Assembly (NCBI GenBank): GCA_001632435.1
Contig: KV423965.1
Span: 85,905-149,904, forward strand
Direction of reading: 5' to 3'
DNA: 64,000 nucleotides
DNA from: Calocera cornea HHB12733
Lineage: Eukaryota; Basidiomycota; Dacrymycetes; Dacrymycetales; Dacrymycetaceae
Shown: piece after piece, positions 35,739-47,308 of the stretch
Layout: every line of letters starts with the position of its first letter
Numbering within the stretch: position 1 is the first letter of the stretch
Made by a program: the position numbers and the translations under genes
The notes under the pieces: model-generated
What the model saw: only the letters and a program-made list of their open reading frames with translations
What the model was told of the DNA's origin: nothing
Databases searched by the model: none

Positions 35739-36780
35739 CTATTGATACGAATTCTTGATTGCAAGTGCTGCCTCACCCATCTCTGCCTTCAGGAGGTCCT
35801 GGGACCAACTCCCATATTGATTGACTGTAGACACCAGAAGCTCCCCGGCTGTCTTCATGGCAATAACGCCATCCATGCCCAATGGGAAATGCAAAGGGGG
35901 ATCCGCGAGTTGGGCAACGTTGTAGACGACAGAAATGCCCTTCTCGATATCACCAGGAAGGTCGGCGTCCGCCACAGCCTCCCGCATCACGGATGCTCGC
36001 TCGTCATTGTACGTCGAATGGATGGGAAGGATATTGGCTTGACGAACCATTTCGGTCTGGAAAAGGCCTGGCTCGATTAAGGTGACCTGGGGGTCTACGT
36101 ATGCGTATAGTGCATCTCGAGCCCATGTATTGGTAGGCAGCATGCCTTGATGTTCCAGCTGGCGCTCATCTCCATGGCAAGGCTCTTGGTGAAGCCCTCA
36201 ATAGCATGCTTTCTATTCGGACGTGAGGCCTATGACTTGGTGATGTTGCGGAGTGACCTCACGATGCCACGTATTGGCTGCAAAGGGCCATCGGGCCCAG
36301 TCCACCCATTGAGGAGTTCTGCAGGAGCCGACTTCCAATACCAGCGGGGTTTACATCCCTGAATACGCGGATAGCCTCGCGACTGACGTTGACAGCACCC
36401 CAATAGTTCGTGTTGAAGAGGCGCCGTGCTTCTTCCTCTGGCCACAGCTCAGCTTCGCCAATGTCGCCCACTCCAGCATTGTTGAAGACAACATCAATCC
36501 GTCCAAACAAATTGATTGCCCGTTGGAAATCAGGAGCAATCTGACTGGCCACCGTGACATCCAGCTTCACGATCAAGAGCCGATCTTTAGGATATCGTGT
36601 GGCAAAGTCGGTCAGGGCTTCGGGCTTCCGGAGCGTGGCAACTACAAAACCGCCGTTTTGAAGCACGTACTCTGTCATGACCCGACCGAAGCCGGTTGAA
36701 GTGCCAGTGACCGAACTGGGGTTGAGTAGAAATAATGAGATGAGACTGGAGGACGTACTGAACCAGACTTGAGGGGTCAT
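35739..36780 (-). CDS. Short-chain dehydrogenase/reductase 1, first intron no longer spliceable
   Basis: NAD(P)-dependent oxidoreductase of the classical SDR fold. Exons 36780-36263, 36212-36146 and 36086-35739 give 310 aa. The coenzyme motif is TGTSTGFGR, then NNAG, an NSS serine block and Tyr-x3-Lys formed by QYVAS plus K across an intron. Next to its tandem copy (37483-38519) it shows two changes. The acceptor of the first intron is GG instead of AG, yet the 48 nt interval is free of stops and in frame, so retention adds 16 residues before the Rossmann motif. The second remaining intron begins GCATGC, a GC-AG intron. Whether the insertion is tolerated is unknown; the C-terminal half is intact. 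Substrate unknown. Confidence 0.82.
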
Positions 36781-37482
36781 CTTCCAAGGCATTCAACCGA
36801 CTGCCTCGACAACAAGCCTTCCTATAGTCGGCAGGAGCACAATACAGCCGGCTAAGAGTAATACAACTACCCTTGTCAGTGATTCTAGCGCAAATAATTC
36901 GAGGGACATGTTCATGTCGGCCGTTCATCTACTGTTCCACGAAGATCAGGTTGTGCTCGACAGCAAAGTGACAACACGTTGAAATGGGGAGCCGAGTCTC
37001 ACGAGCCTGCATGAATATTTATGGGATTAAGGGATTCATCCCGAGTTGCCACCAGTGGACCTGTGCGTATTGACAGATACGAACGGAGATGTCCGAGGAA
37101 TCATGAAGATCGCACAAATCGGCAGACCGCGACATGGTCGTACGGATAAGGACTTGGTAGACATCACCGTTCCCCCCGAAGAAACTCAACATAAGGGGTT
37201 CAAGCAGGCGAGAAGACGAGAGGGTCAAGTATGAGGTACGGGAGGCCCACTGCTGGAACCCTGTCCCGAGCAAGGACCATCAAGAGCGCAATATACATGT
37301 GCGGACTGGATAGCCAGCAGATCGCCAGCGTGATGACCTTATCAATAACCAGGCCGGGATCTTGTGTGGGCGGTTTGTGGTGGTTTCTGACATGGTGTAT
37401 AGAATGGCATAAGTTTCTGTTAGTCGGTACAAGCCTCAGTTGCCTTAACGTGCTATGGACCCAACCAGGAGCTGAGGGCGAC
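36781..37482. other. Intergenic between the two SDR genes
   Basis: Contains the upstream region of SDR 1. A segment here resembles the region just upstream of SDR 2 (both begin with CCCTCG and hold CTCCTGC), consistent with a tandem duplication that included the promoter. No gene seen. Confidence 0.5.
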
Positions 37483-38519
37483 CTACTGATACGCATTCTT
37501 GATTGTGATTGCTGCCTTGCCCATCTCCGCCTTCAGGAGGTTCTGCGACCAACTTCCATACTGCTTGACCGTAGTCACCAGCAGCTCGCCAGCTGTCTTC
37601 ATAGCGACAACACCATCCCCTCCCAATGGGAAATGCAAAGGGGGATCCGAGAGCCGGGCAACGTTGTAGATGACGGAAACACCTTTCTCGATATCACCCG
37701 GGAGGTCGCCGGCTGCCATGAGGTCGCGAACTTCTGAAGCTCGCTCGTCGTCGTATGTTGGATGGATTGGGACGACCTTAGCCTGACGAACAATCTCCGT
37801 CTGGAAGAATCCGGGCTCGATTAAGGTGACCTGTGGAGTTCAGCGTGCATATCGTGAGTCTTGGGCGTCTCTCAGGAGCATACCTTGATATTCCAGCTAG
37901 GGTCGAGCTCCGTCGCGAGGGTCTTGGTAAAGCCTTCAAGAGCGTGTTTCCTTCAGGGATATGAGCATTACAACATGCTGATAAGCAGGGGACTCGTACG
38001 ATGCGACGTAGTGGCCAAAGAGCGCCAGCGGACCCAATCCAGCCATTGAGGAGTTCTGCAGGAGTCGACCTCCAACACCGGCGGGATTAACCTCCCTAAA
38101 CACGCGAATAGCCTCGCGACTGACGTTGACAGCACCCCAGTAGTTCGTGTCGAAGAGCCTGCGAGCTTCTTCCTCCGGCGAGATCTCAGCTTCACCAACG
38201 ACGCACATTCCGGCGTTATTGAAGACCACGTCGACTCGGCCGAACGCATCGATTGCCTGTTGAAAAGCCGGAGGAATCTGACTGGCAACCGCGACATCCA
38301 ACTTAAGTATAAGGAGTCGATCTTTGGGATACCGTGCGGCAAAGTCGGCCAGGGCTACCGGCTTCCGGAGCGTGGCTACTACAAAACCACCGTTTTGCAG
38401 CACATGCTCCGTCATGACTCGACCGAAGCCGGTCGAAGTGCCAGTGACTACAGAAGTTAGCGGAGTGAAAGGACTGCACCGACACAGGGGGACGTACTGA
38501 ACCAGACTTGAGGGGTCAT
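37483..38519 (-). CDS. Short-chain dehydrogenase/reductase 2
   Basis: Exons 38519-38498, 38447-38000, 37950-37884 and 37830-37483 join in frame to 294 aa. The 22 nt first exon codes MTPQVWF and then splices straight into ITGTSTGFGR, the NAD(P)-binding glycine motif. NNAG follows, then the NSS block and the catalytic Tyr-x3-Lys (HYVAS plus K). The C-terminal half keeps IEPGFFQTE and a long variable segment, typical of SDR enzymes that act on lipophilic or secondary-metabolite substrates. All introns are GT-AG, so this copy likely shows the ancestral structure for the pair. No signal peptide. Exact substrate cannot be inferred. Confidence 0.9.
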
Positions 38520-40377
38520 CTTCGAATGTGTTGAGCTGCCAACTAGTTCGAAGCACGCCCTCATATATAGCAGGAGCACGCCATATAGCAGAATAAGCAG
38601 AACATTGCTATCCCTGTGGAAGACGCTAGCGGCAAATACCGCGAGGGACAATGGTCGTGCTGGCCGTCCGTCTACTGCGATATTCCGGTTGTGCCTGACA
38701 GCGGGGCAACAGAATGCTCCGCGCGGGGACCCATATCTCGAATGTTCATGACTGATTCCCAGGAATCCAGCCGGAAGACCGGATCTGCATGATTTACGTG
38801 AGATCCAGTTGACTTAATCAGGAGACCGTGGCTACAAACAAGAGTACAATCACCATGAGAAGGCCGCCAGCAGCCGATCGGCTTGCACGAATCGCACGAT
38901 ACGCCGAACGGAGATGACCGGGGAATTGTCAAGTCCGGAGACCTCCTAAGACAGCCGTGTGGACGCATGCCTGGTGACCTCGCAGACCATGCAGTGGCAA
39001 CCGAGCAGAAGTGGAAGAAGTGGTCCAGAGAGGCTAGAAGGTGGGAGGCCACGACATGAAGCGACAGCTTTACCCAGGCTGAAGAAGGTTCAACTTGGTT
39101 CTGTACGCTGATTCCCATTTCAATCGCGCCCGGCGACATCCGGGTGAACTCGTTAGGGATAGCTGTATCCGAGTCCTACAGTCACCGATAAGTCTCCTTG
39201 GTCAACCGAGCGTTCTCTCTTAGCTCACCCTTGATACTATCTTGTGAACTTGTCCTCGGTATCGGACATTGCTGGCCAACCAGTCGACTCATGAGACCTT
39301 TGGGCGTCGCTTCCGCTTCCAGGAATCCCGTGCTCCAATAATGAGCACGGCCAGCGCGCCCTCGACAGGACATACTTCCACTCATCCATATCGGCACCGA
39401 TAGGAATATCTCCCAGTTGCTATCAATCGCTGATCGAGAGGAGGCTACGTCGCTGTATTGATCCAGACGATCCATTAGCAGTCGATGAATGCTATGAGGC
39501 AGGAATGTGATGGCTCGGGAGGAAGTCCGGCGGGCGGGCAGACTATGCGCGACGCGTCAACGTGGCGCGTTTATGAAGTAATGTATCGGACAAAACCAAT
39601 CTCCTCGGCTTCCTTTCTCTTCCGTTTGCACCCGCCCTTCGCTACCCAGTCGCAAGCATCATTTTCCACCCGCTACCGTCCTTCTCCCGCCGGAGCAGTC
39701 AATACACAGTCATTTCACATGCCTCCATCCCTTTTCATTCTTCCCCCCTTCTCCGCACATCACGGGAGCACTCAATTTTCCGTTGGCTATCAAAACCGTC
39801 ATCATCCAAATCGCAGTCAGGACTCAGGCTACAGTCGTGCCCTCCTAGGGTCATCCCTCGTTCTCCCCGTTAACCTCCCAGTCTCCCTCTGTACATCCAC
39901 TGCGATTCTTGACACTCTCCCTGGGATCGGACCAGGATACACCATCGATTCTCCGCTTATCTGTCAACCTGCTTTAGAGGTCCCTGCTTATCAAATTGTA
40001 TGCGCATATGCACTCCAGCCTCTCCGGCGTGTATGAGATCTTCGAATCCCGGAGTCCACCATCATCATCTCCACCTCTAACGACCCGCAGGCGCGCTATC
40101 TGTTTCCCAGGAATTCTCCTGTTTTTTTGTCGCCTTGCTATTGGTGGCGGACTAGTAGTCGGTATCTTGGGCCTCCCTTATTGGCCCACGACCATCAGCC
40201 GATCGTCATCAATGATGCCGGAACCCCGTACAAGCCGCGTCTTGTTTACGCGGCGCTCACTGCACCAGTCATACCAAAACACTGTCAACGCGCGCACCTC
40301 CCCCTTCCTCCTTTATCCCCGTTTCAGTGCCTCCTCCTCCAGTATCCAGAGGGTGGTACCCACGCTCTGTACCCGAA
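38520..40377. other. 1.9 kb intergenic, left flank of the HECT/integrase block
   Basis: Open frames at 38672-39139 (minus), 39182-39475 (minus) and 39485-40036 (plus) have no motifs and no matching splice sites that I can find. No terminal inverted repeat was spotted by eye. This is where the left end of a putative large element would lie. Confidence 0.4.
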
Positions 40378-43300
40378 ATGTCGACCATCACTCTCCGCCC
40401 ACCGTTGTCGTGCTCTACGTGCACGCATTGCCATCGCTTTATATCAAGTGTATGTCATGCCATATGTTCACGGTACTCAGCTCATTCTCTCGCAGTCAAA
40501 TCCGGAGCCCGTCACTTTTACCCGTGACACGTTATGCTACTGCGGCTGTCCATTTCACGGACATTATCACCCCGGGCCCCTGCGGTTTCAGTGTCCTCTT
40601 TCGGGTTGCAAATATTTCTACAACGTATGTTCTTACCTTTCGAGCATCCTTTGGTCCATTTACTGATTGCCCAATTCCTAGGCTTCTCCCACCTGGCTGG
40701 GCCATTCAACCTGCGAGAATCAACTTCAAAGCGGGCAACTCTGCAACATTGTCCATAGTCTCCATATACCCGGCACGGATAATGTTCCTGTGGAACAGAG
40801 TCTCTCAGTTGTCAGTTGCAATTGTGTTCGTCACTATATGGACTCATACAACGCAGCTTCTACAGGCGCATTCGGCTCAGGCCGCTCTTTTATCCGCAGC
40901 CTCTCCAGGTCAGCCGCTCGGCGTTGCCCCACCTCAGCGTTCACCGGCCCGTCCTGCCTTCAGTCCTGTCCGACTGCTTGGCTCTCTCCGTGGACTCCCG
41001 CTGTCGCCTACATCATTCATTGACCGACTTCATCGTCAAGACACTACCAATGTCAATGCCAATCGTCTTGCCGCCTCCGCTCGGCATCCCTCTGCATCTG
41101 GCACGCCGTCTGCTCCACGCGCAAACTCTACGCGGGGTCGCCGCACTCACGGGCGCGGAGGGGGCCGGGGAGGCCGGGGAGGTCGTCCACCTCCGATCGA
41201 GGCTACGGATCTCTTCAACCCAAACCGAGAGCCTGCCGTTCCCCATATCGAAGTTCCTCCGAATTCCGGTAACCAATCTGCTCGTCGCTGCCAGATTGTT
41301 CTTGTGGTTCTTCCATCACCCGGGAGTTCTTTCCCTCCCTGGTCCCGGTCCAGTATGCTAACCAGTCACTAGATTGACGGCGTTCCTGGTGTATTTCCTC
41401 GTTCGGATGCCAACGGCGTCGTCCCATACGGTGGGCTGGAGAATGGCCGACTACGAATTATGTTGACCCGCTTCACTGCCTTGCACCTTGTTCACCGCCT
41501 TCAACCCGATATAACCACCTTTACGAGTCTTCACATCTCCCTCGAGTTGGCACTTCGGTCTCATGGATTGCAGATTCCTCTCCCGGTGGGGGAAGATGCT
41601 CTGAGCCGTCCGGCACCCGTGTCCTCCCCCTCGCATGTCCCGCCCGGCGTGTTTTATGAAGGACGACTCTTTGACCTCGTCAAGCCTGGACGTCGAGTTG
41701 ACGACCATCCCGGCGCGTACGAGGTCCTCGCAATCGACCCAGCTCAGCCCATCCAGCCTCTGCTCAAACGAAAGTATTCGCAGTGGCGAAATCCGGACGG
41801 CCCCACGGATTCCAATTATGCCCGTGACTACCTCGTTTTCCTTGGTGAGCCCCTACACTACCTATATCTGTTGTTATGTTAACACATCACGCCTGAACTA
41901 CAGCTCCTCGTCACGGACCTATTGTAGGTTATCTGCCGTCGATGTTGAATCGTCCTCCTGGTCGACACCTCTGCTTTGTGGCCCATGCCCTTAGTGGTGT
42001 TTCGCATGATATCCCCGGGGTTCCATACGTGGATGACACCTGCCTTGGGGCAGCCTGCCTCGTCTCCGCACCGCTGTCCACTCCATCGTCCACTCCTGCC
42101 GCGCCCTCACCCCCTCCGCCTCATGTTCCAATTCGGCGTTCTCATAGTAGCGTACTGTCCACTCATTGTCTTGCCTACTGCTGCGTGCTTACTTTATTCT
42201 CAGTCATCGTCCTCAACGTCGCCTCCCCTGCGTTTTACACCCCGCCCTCGTCTCTCGTCTTCCACCTCTCATTTGTTGAGTACTTCGGAAGACCGGCATC
42301 CCATCGAGCAAGAGACCCCCTCCGCATTCTCGTCTTCACCGGCACACGGTCTCTCTCGCTCCCCGAGTCCTCATCAATCCAGTCCCCCCCTGTCTATCCG
42401 GGAATCTTTCGGAGCGGCTCCGGATTCATTCTCTTCCAGCTCTCCCAATCATCACAGTCCCACCCCACCTCCCGCTGATTATACGCGCCACGAGGTCATA
42501 GACCTGTCCCTGTCAGATTCGGAGAACGACGAGATTTTTATCGGCGGATTCTCCGTAGATCCTCACTCTGATGAGGATGATCTTGACGATGCCGGTGGGT
42601 TATCGGAGCAACCCTCTTCATTTCGCAGCTCATCATTAAACAGAATGGCAGCCTGTCGATCTCAACTCTCCCTCTTTCGCTTCTCAACGATGCCAGTGGC
42701 AACAACATGCCTCACGCCTGGTAGAGCTGCCTCCAGTCGGTGCAAATGGCCTGTTCACCGTCGACAACTATCCCGGCTATCCTGATACACACACCAATAT
42801 CGCAATCCATTCCCTGTCTATGGAGATCGCCACTCATTTTTGGCTTCTCCTCAACAGCGCCTTCTCGACTTCTGAAGTGCAGAACGACGACGCTATTAAG
42901 CCCCTTCGAGAGTTCATTGCTCGCTTAGCTCCTGGGCAATTTCGTGTTGAAATGTATGTTCTTCACCAGTGTTGCGGATTGTACCTTCTCACATGTCACA
43001 GCCTGGCACCACCAATCAGCGCCTCCATGTCGGGACGGGTTCTCACGTCTGGCCTGGGTCCCTCTCGGGTCACTTTGCAGTCAACTCTTCAAAACTATCT
43101 CACCCTCAAACCAATGTCGTTCAGCAAGACTCCAGATGGGTTCTTGGGTTTCAATCCCCCGGAGGGCCATCATCCCTCTGACAATCTGTTCTGGCGCGGC
43201 CTTGGCATCCTCAGCCCGCTATGGATCGTACACGCTGCTACTCCACCTTTCAATATTTCTCCGTTCATTGTTCTTGTCTGTGGTTCCACCGACCAAATTG

Positions 43301-44412
43301 GGGCTATCAAATCTTGTCAAGACATCTCTTTCATTCGCGCTTTCGCCCCGAAGGCCGCCGACCTCCTTACGTCCTGGGACCGCCTGTCTCGGCAACACGT
43401 ACTGGATCCCTCCCCGCGGCAACAAGCCAGTCGATCCCTGCTGAAACACTCAATGGAGGCCTTCCGACCCTATCTCGATGCATTGGATGTAAGACCCTTA
43501 TCTGATTTACTTCTTGTTCAGTACGTTATGGACGTTGATCTCATTGTAGGTTCTGTCTCCTGACTTGGCCGACGATATGTCGGATTTCAAGCTAAACCGA
43601 ACTGAACACGCTCGTCTTCGTCAGAGTCTTTGGGCCCTATTTCTATTCGGCCATGGGACGATCGATTCTTCCAACCCTCAGTTTGCTGCTTTCAACAGTG
43701 GCTGGCTTTTCTTGGATCGCTTAAGTGCTGTAAGCTGTCTACCAGTCATCTAGGCTCAGTGTACTTATTATAGATCAGTTCTTTTTGCGACATGCCTTCT
43801 CCGACTTCCGCTCATTCGTCTACGTTATCTGGCGCGATATCACATTAGATGCCGCACTATACCTTGAGCATCGCATCCGTTGGCTGCCTCAGGGCTCCAG
43901 CCAGGGACAGGATTGGACTCATGTGAAGACGGCGCTGTCAAGATTTCTCTCACGAGACGGCCTTCCTCCTATCACCGGGTCGGCTGCGTCCGAGGTTTTG
44001 CAGCAAGTTTACGCAAGTAATCAAATCAACGTCGATAGACTATCGTCCGTGATGGCTCGCCCCCACATTCGCCGGCTACTCTTCAATACTCTCGTCTTCG
44101 GCGTTGCCCAACCCCCCGGGGATGACAGAATACTGGTTTGGGCATTCGACTTGCCACCTTCTCTACTCACTTCACTTACTTTGGTATCAGATTGAACTAC
44201 GGCCGAATCGCGCGCGCTATCTCAATCCGATGCATGAACCCCTACCAATGGAGCATACCACATTTGTCGCTAGAGTCTGCTTTTCTCGCCTTACGGTGCA
44301 CTACGGGACGACTTTACCTCTCCTCGCCGTTGCTGATGACAATGGGGAAGAGTTTGACCGCGTGGTGATGGCTTGCATTCTCGCTTCTACTACTGATTTC
44401 AACACTTTCTAA
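40378..44412 (+). CDS. HECT-like E3 ubiquitin ligase candidate with Zn-binding N-terminus and SIM
   Basis: Twelve exons join to about 1,140 aa; all joins are in frame except 41268/41373, whose donor I could not settle. The N-terminus is Cys/His-rich (CSTCTHCH; CYCGCPFHGHYH; CPLSGC), suggesting zinc binding. An RGG-type stretch lies at 41150-41185. EVIDLSLSDSENDE (VIDL at 42495-42506) has the form of a SUMO-interaction motif. The C-terminal about 450 aa follow HECT order: FWRGLGILSPLWIVHA, then ISPFIVLVCG, LLFNTLVFGVAQPPGDD, and ARVCFSRLTV whose Cys (codon 44278-44280) would carry ubiquitin, ending near EEFDRVVMACI. The HECT call is pattern-based, not searched. It lies in the same block as a DDE integrase gene. 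Confidence 0.65.
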
Positions 44413-45596
44413 GCCACTTTCAGACGTCTTATTTTCGTTCCCAGTAATATACACCTTTGTCTAACCTCTTTCTGGTGCATCTCGCTGTCCTGAAGTAATG
44501 AGTGTCTCCCTCTTGCCGCCTTCCTGTCCTCATACAGCGAGGCTCATACATTGAGAGTTTGCAGATCGTGTAAAGCATTCGTATTGCAAATCCATCGTCG
44601 ATTCAAGTTCTGGCAGTGGGCCGTACAGGTTTCGGCCCTCCCATTGAGTGTCAAACGGGTATCGTACTGATGGTATCCGTTCCAACTACGAGCGGCTGTA
44701 CTGAATCAGCACCGTCTCCATGGTGCTGCTATGAGTGATCGCTTCGGTGCCCACTAGCTGGAGCTTCCCGCCAAAACAACCGAGTCGTGGCAGGGGTTCG
44801 TGCCCACCAATGCACCATAACTGAGCCATAAAGCCAATAGCTGAAGCGTGCCAGGTGTTCTTTCTCATGTTCAATAGCTGGCAGCTGAAGCATAATTCGA
44901 ATAGATAGCTGAAAGGTGCCAGGTATTGTTCCTTTCCAATGCCCCATAGCTGAATCTTATAGCCAATAGCTGAATTGTGCGACGTGTAATTTCGGACCAC
45001 TGCCCAATAGCTAAATCTTGCAGCATATAGCTGAATTGTGCGAGGTGGTAGTTCCATCAATGGCCAATGACTGAACGCGACAACCCATAACCGACTCGTC
45101 TACAAACTTCCTTGTCTGTTTCAGTGCCTAACATCTCACTATTATCGATAAATGGGAGTCGCCATCAATGGTGCCCGGAGCGGGGTCCACAAACATACAT
45201 CTGATCCACTGCACTTGTAGCCGCTACGGAAGTAGAGCGCGAGTTTGATCAAAGAGTATAACCACAGTCCACCTGTCCAGTTCGGCAAAAACAGATCATA
45301 TTGAAGCAATTGGCTGGACTTGCTCCGTAGCAACACATCCTCCGGATGGCAGTTGGTCCTTACGCCTCACCGCTCTGCAGCCCATTTTATATTGGTCGAG
45401 CACAGACAGTGTGCTTCTTGGCACTGAATGTAGTCTACCATTGTGATTCCCTCCGTGTCGGTCCTATGCGTATTGTTGACAGCATTATTCTACCTCCTAC
45501 TCCACCTGAGTTACCAGATGAGATCTTTCAGTCAGCGAGTTTACACATGCGTTTTCCACCATCCATTCCCTCCATAAGCTCATAGATTGTTAGGAT
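44413..45596. other. Intergenic with a degenerate minisatellite
   Basis: Holds the roughly 60 bp repeat array at about 44800-45075. The remainder has no supported gene. Confidence 0.5.
44800..45075 (+). repeat. Degenerate tandem repeat, about 60 bp unit
   Basis: Four to five imperfect units, each with one or two copies of ATAGCTGAA followed by a G/T-rich piece such as TTGTGCGA or GCGTGCCAGGT. Cores start near 44836, 44904, 44945, 44965, 45006 and 45026. The same core occurs inverted at 49.8 kb. Confidence 0.7.
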
Positions 45597-47108
45597 TCAC
45601 TCGGACAACCCAGAACCGCGTCTTGCTCTCAGTACAACCTCCTCCCAGCGATCTTCTTGACCGATAAGTGGAAGAGTTCGGACTCTCAGACCGTTCCACC
45701 CTCGCAGGACGTTAAGGGCAAATGTCTGAGACTTGAACAGAACCTTCTGAGTAACGATCTGAAGCGTACGATCGCGACTGATGGGTAGTTTGGGGTGTAG
45801 ATTTTCTTCAGCGAGATTCACTTCTGTGACCGATATGATTTTCAACTTAGGGCACTTGTTCGCTATCTCGGCTAAGCACGTTATCGATAGCCCACCGGTG
45901 GCAATGACACGCCCGCGAGTATTGCCCGTCGATTCCGCCTCCAGTTGTTCTCGGAAAGGAGAGCAGGAGTACGACCACCAGTAGCTGAAATCGCGTAAGT
46001 CAGCCCATTTCGCCGTCATCTCTTGCAATATAGCACCGTTGACACAGATCGGCCCGTCTGCCAGCCAGCCAAACCAGAATCTCTTCATTCTAATGCAGGC
46101 TTGCAGCGGCATCAGCCAGATCGTGTCGAAGGTCGGTACCTCCTCTTCGCCAGTCCTTTCGATAGCCAAGCGCAGGTCTTGAAGGTTGCGAGAGGAATGG
46201 CTCAGCCAATTGATGATGTATTTCACATGCCCTTCAATCGACAGGAGATTATCGTCCATGTGCCCGTAGATCCTCGCTGAGACTGGTCGTACGTTAATTT
46301 GCATCAAGATGTTGGCCGTGGCTGTTAAGCTTGCGCATATCTTCATCTGCTTCACTGAAGGAAGCCAAATCGGCCTGTCATCCATAGCCGGACGGTCCAA
46401 AGCCTTGTGGCGGACGAGGACGTTGTCACGAATCGCAAGCGTACACAGGCTTTTCATGCGACCGAGAACCTTTGCGATCTTGCGATTAAAGTATACGCTA
46501 GGCAGGGTAACGTGGTAGCTTGAAGCCGGTGCTACGGTCTCTACACCCAGCACGAAGTAGCGGAGTGGATCCTGCCATGTTGCAGGATATATGCGCTCAC
46601 TGTAAGTCATCTGCAGGCCCACTACCCGCGTCCGACTGTTGATGAAATACGTGGAAGGAGTCAGCCCCCAGGGCGAGGACGTTGTAATGCTGATCGCGAT
46701 GCTGTTGCTGAAAATAGTCGAGTGCTGGGACAGGGTCGATAAGCTGTTTAGTCGCCTTATTGCGTCGCCAAAAGCAAGCTCGTCCTCTTCGTCGTTAAGC
46801 ACGATCTCGACATCTCGAACAGCGGTCGCGTAGGAGAGATAGCGAGCTCCTTGCTATTACAAGATGGTCAGAAGAGTCGTTCAGTGTTCACAACGAACCT
46901 TACGGACAGGCATAGATACCGGGAGATCGAGTACATCAGCTATATGCAGCAGCATCTTGAGATCTAACGTCTTCCATAATGATTTCTCTGCAACATCAAA
47001 TGTCGACCCAGACAGCCTCAAATTCAGTAAACTTGCATCACATCCCATGCTTGTCAGCCATTCGCATATCTCTGCCTTCAGCTCTAGCACAGTGAATAAC
47101 CGATGCAT
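45597..47108 (-). CDS. F-box-like protein, second copy type
   Basis: Exons 47108-46899 and 46853-45597 join by a 45 nt phase-0 intron to 488 aa. It opens MHRLFTVLELKAEICEWL, then SLWKTL, resembling the N-terminal F-box-like segment of agaricomycete proteins; the protein at 13238-14765 has the same start pattern and nearly the same length. The body has scattered leucine-rich strands and a C-terminal GWNGLRVRTLPLI segment. If the F-box is functional it would link Skp1-cullin ligase to an unknown target. It faces the gene at 47309 head to head across only 200 bp. Being inside the HECT/integrase block, it might be cargo, but it could also be an ordinary host gene. Confidence 0.68.
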
Positions 47109-47308
47109 GATCTCTTTGTACCAGAACGAAGGTATTCGACACGGTGGTTTTGGGACAACCAAGGCGCGTGTCATGCGGAAGCTTTTGCAATGCGTCTGTC
47201 CCGCGCGGATGGAGCGTCACCCTCACCCCGCGATAAGGCCAGCATCCTCCTCCACCCAACAGTACTTCGCACTACCCTCTGATCGCATCTCACTCCTCAT
47301 ATTCTCTT
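47109..47308. promoter_or_regulatory. 200 bp bidirectional promoter region
   Basis: Separates the start codons of two divergent genes (47108 minus, 47309 plus). Must contain both promoters; no clear TATA was seen. Confidence 0.55.

Noticed and set aside
38672..39475. Two minus-strand ORFs of 97-155 codons upstream of SDR 2
   Set aside because: No domain, no conserved splice partners; similarity of the MDRLD start to the weak exon at 35039 is too short to trust.
44686..45060. Minus-strand ORF of 124 codons
   Set aside because: It is produced by the roughly 60 bp tandem repeat, whose unit length is a multiple of three; not a gene.
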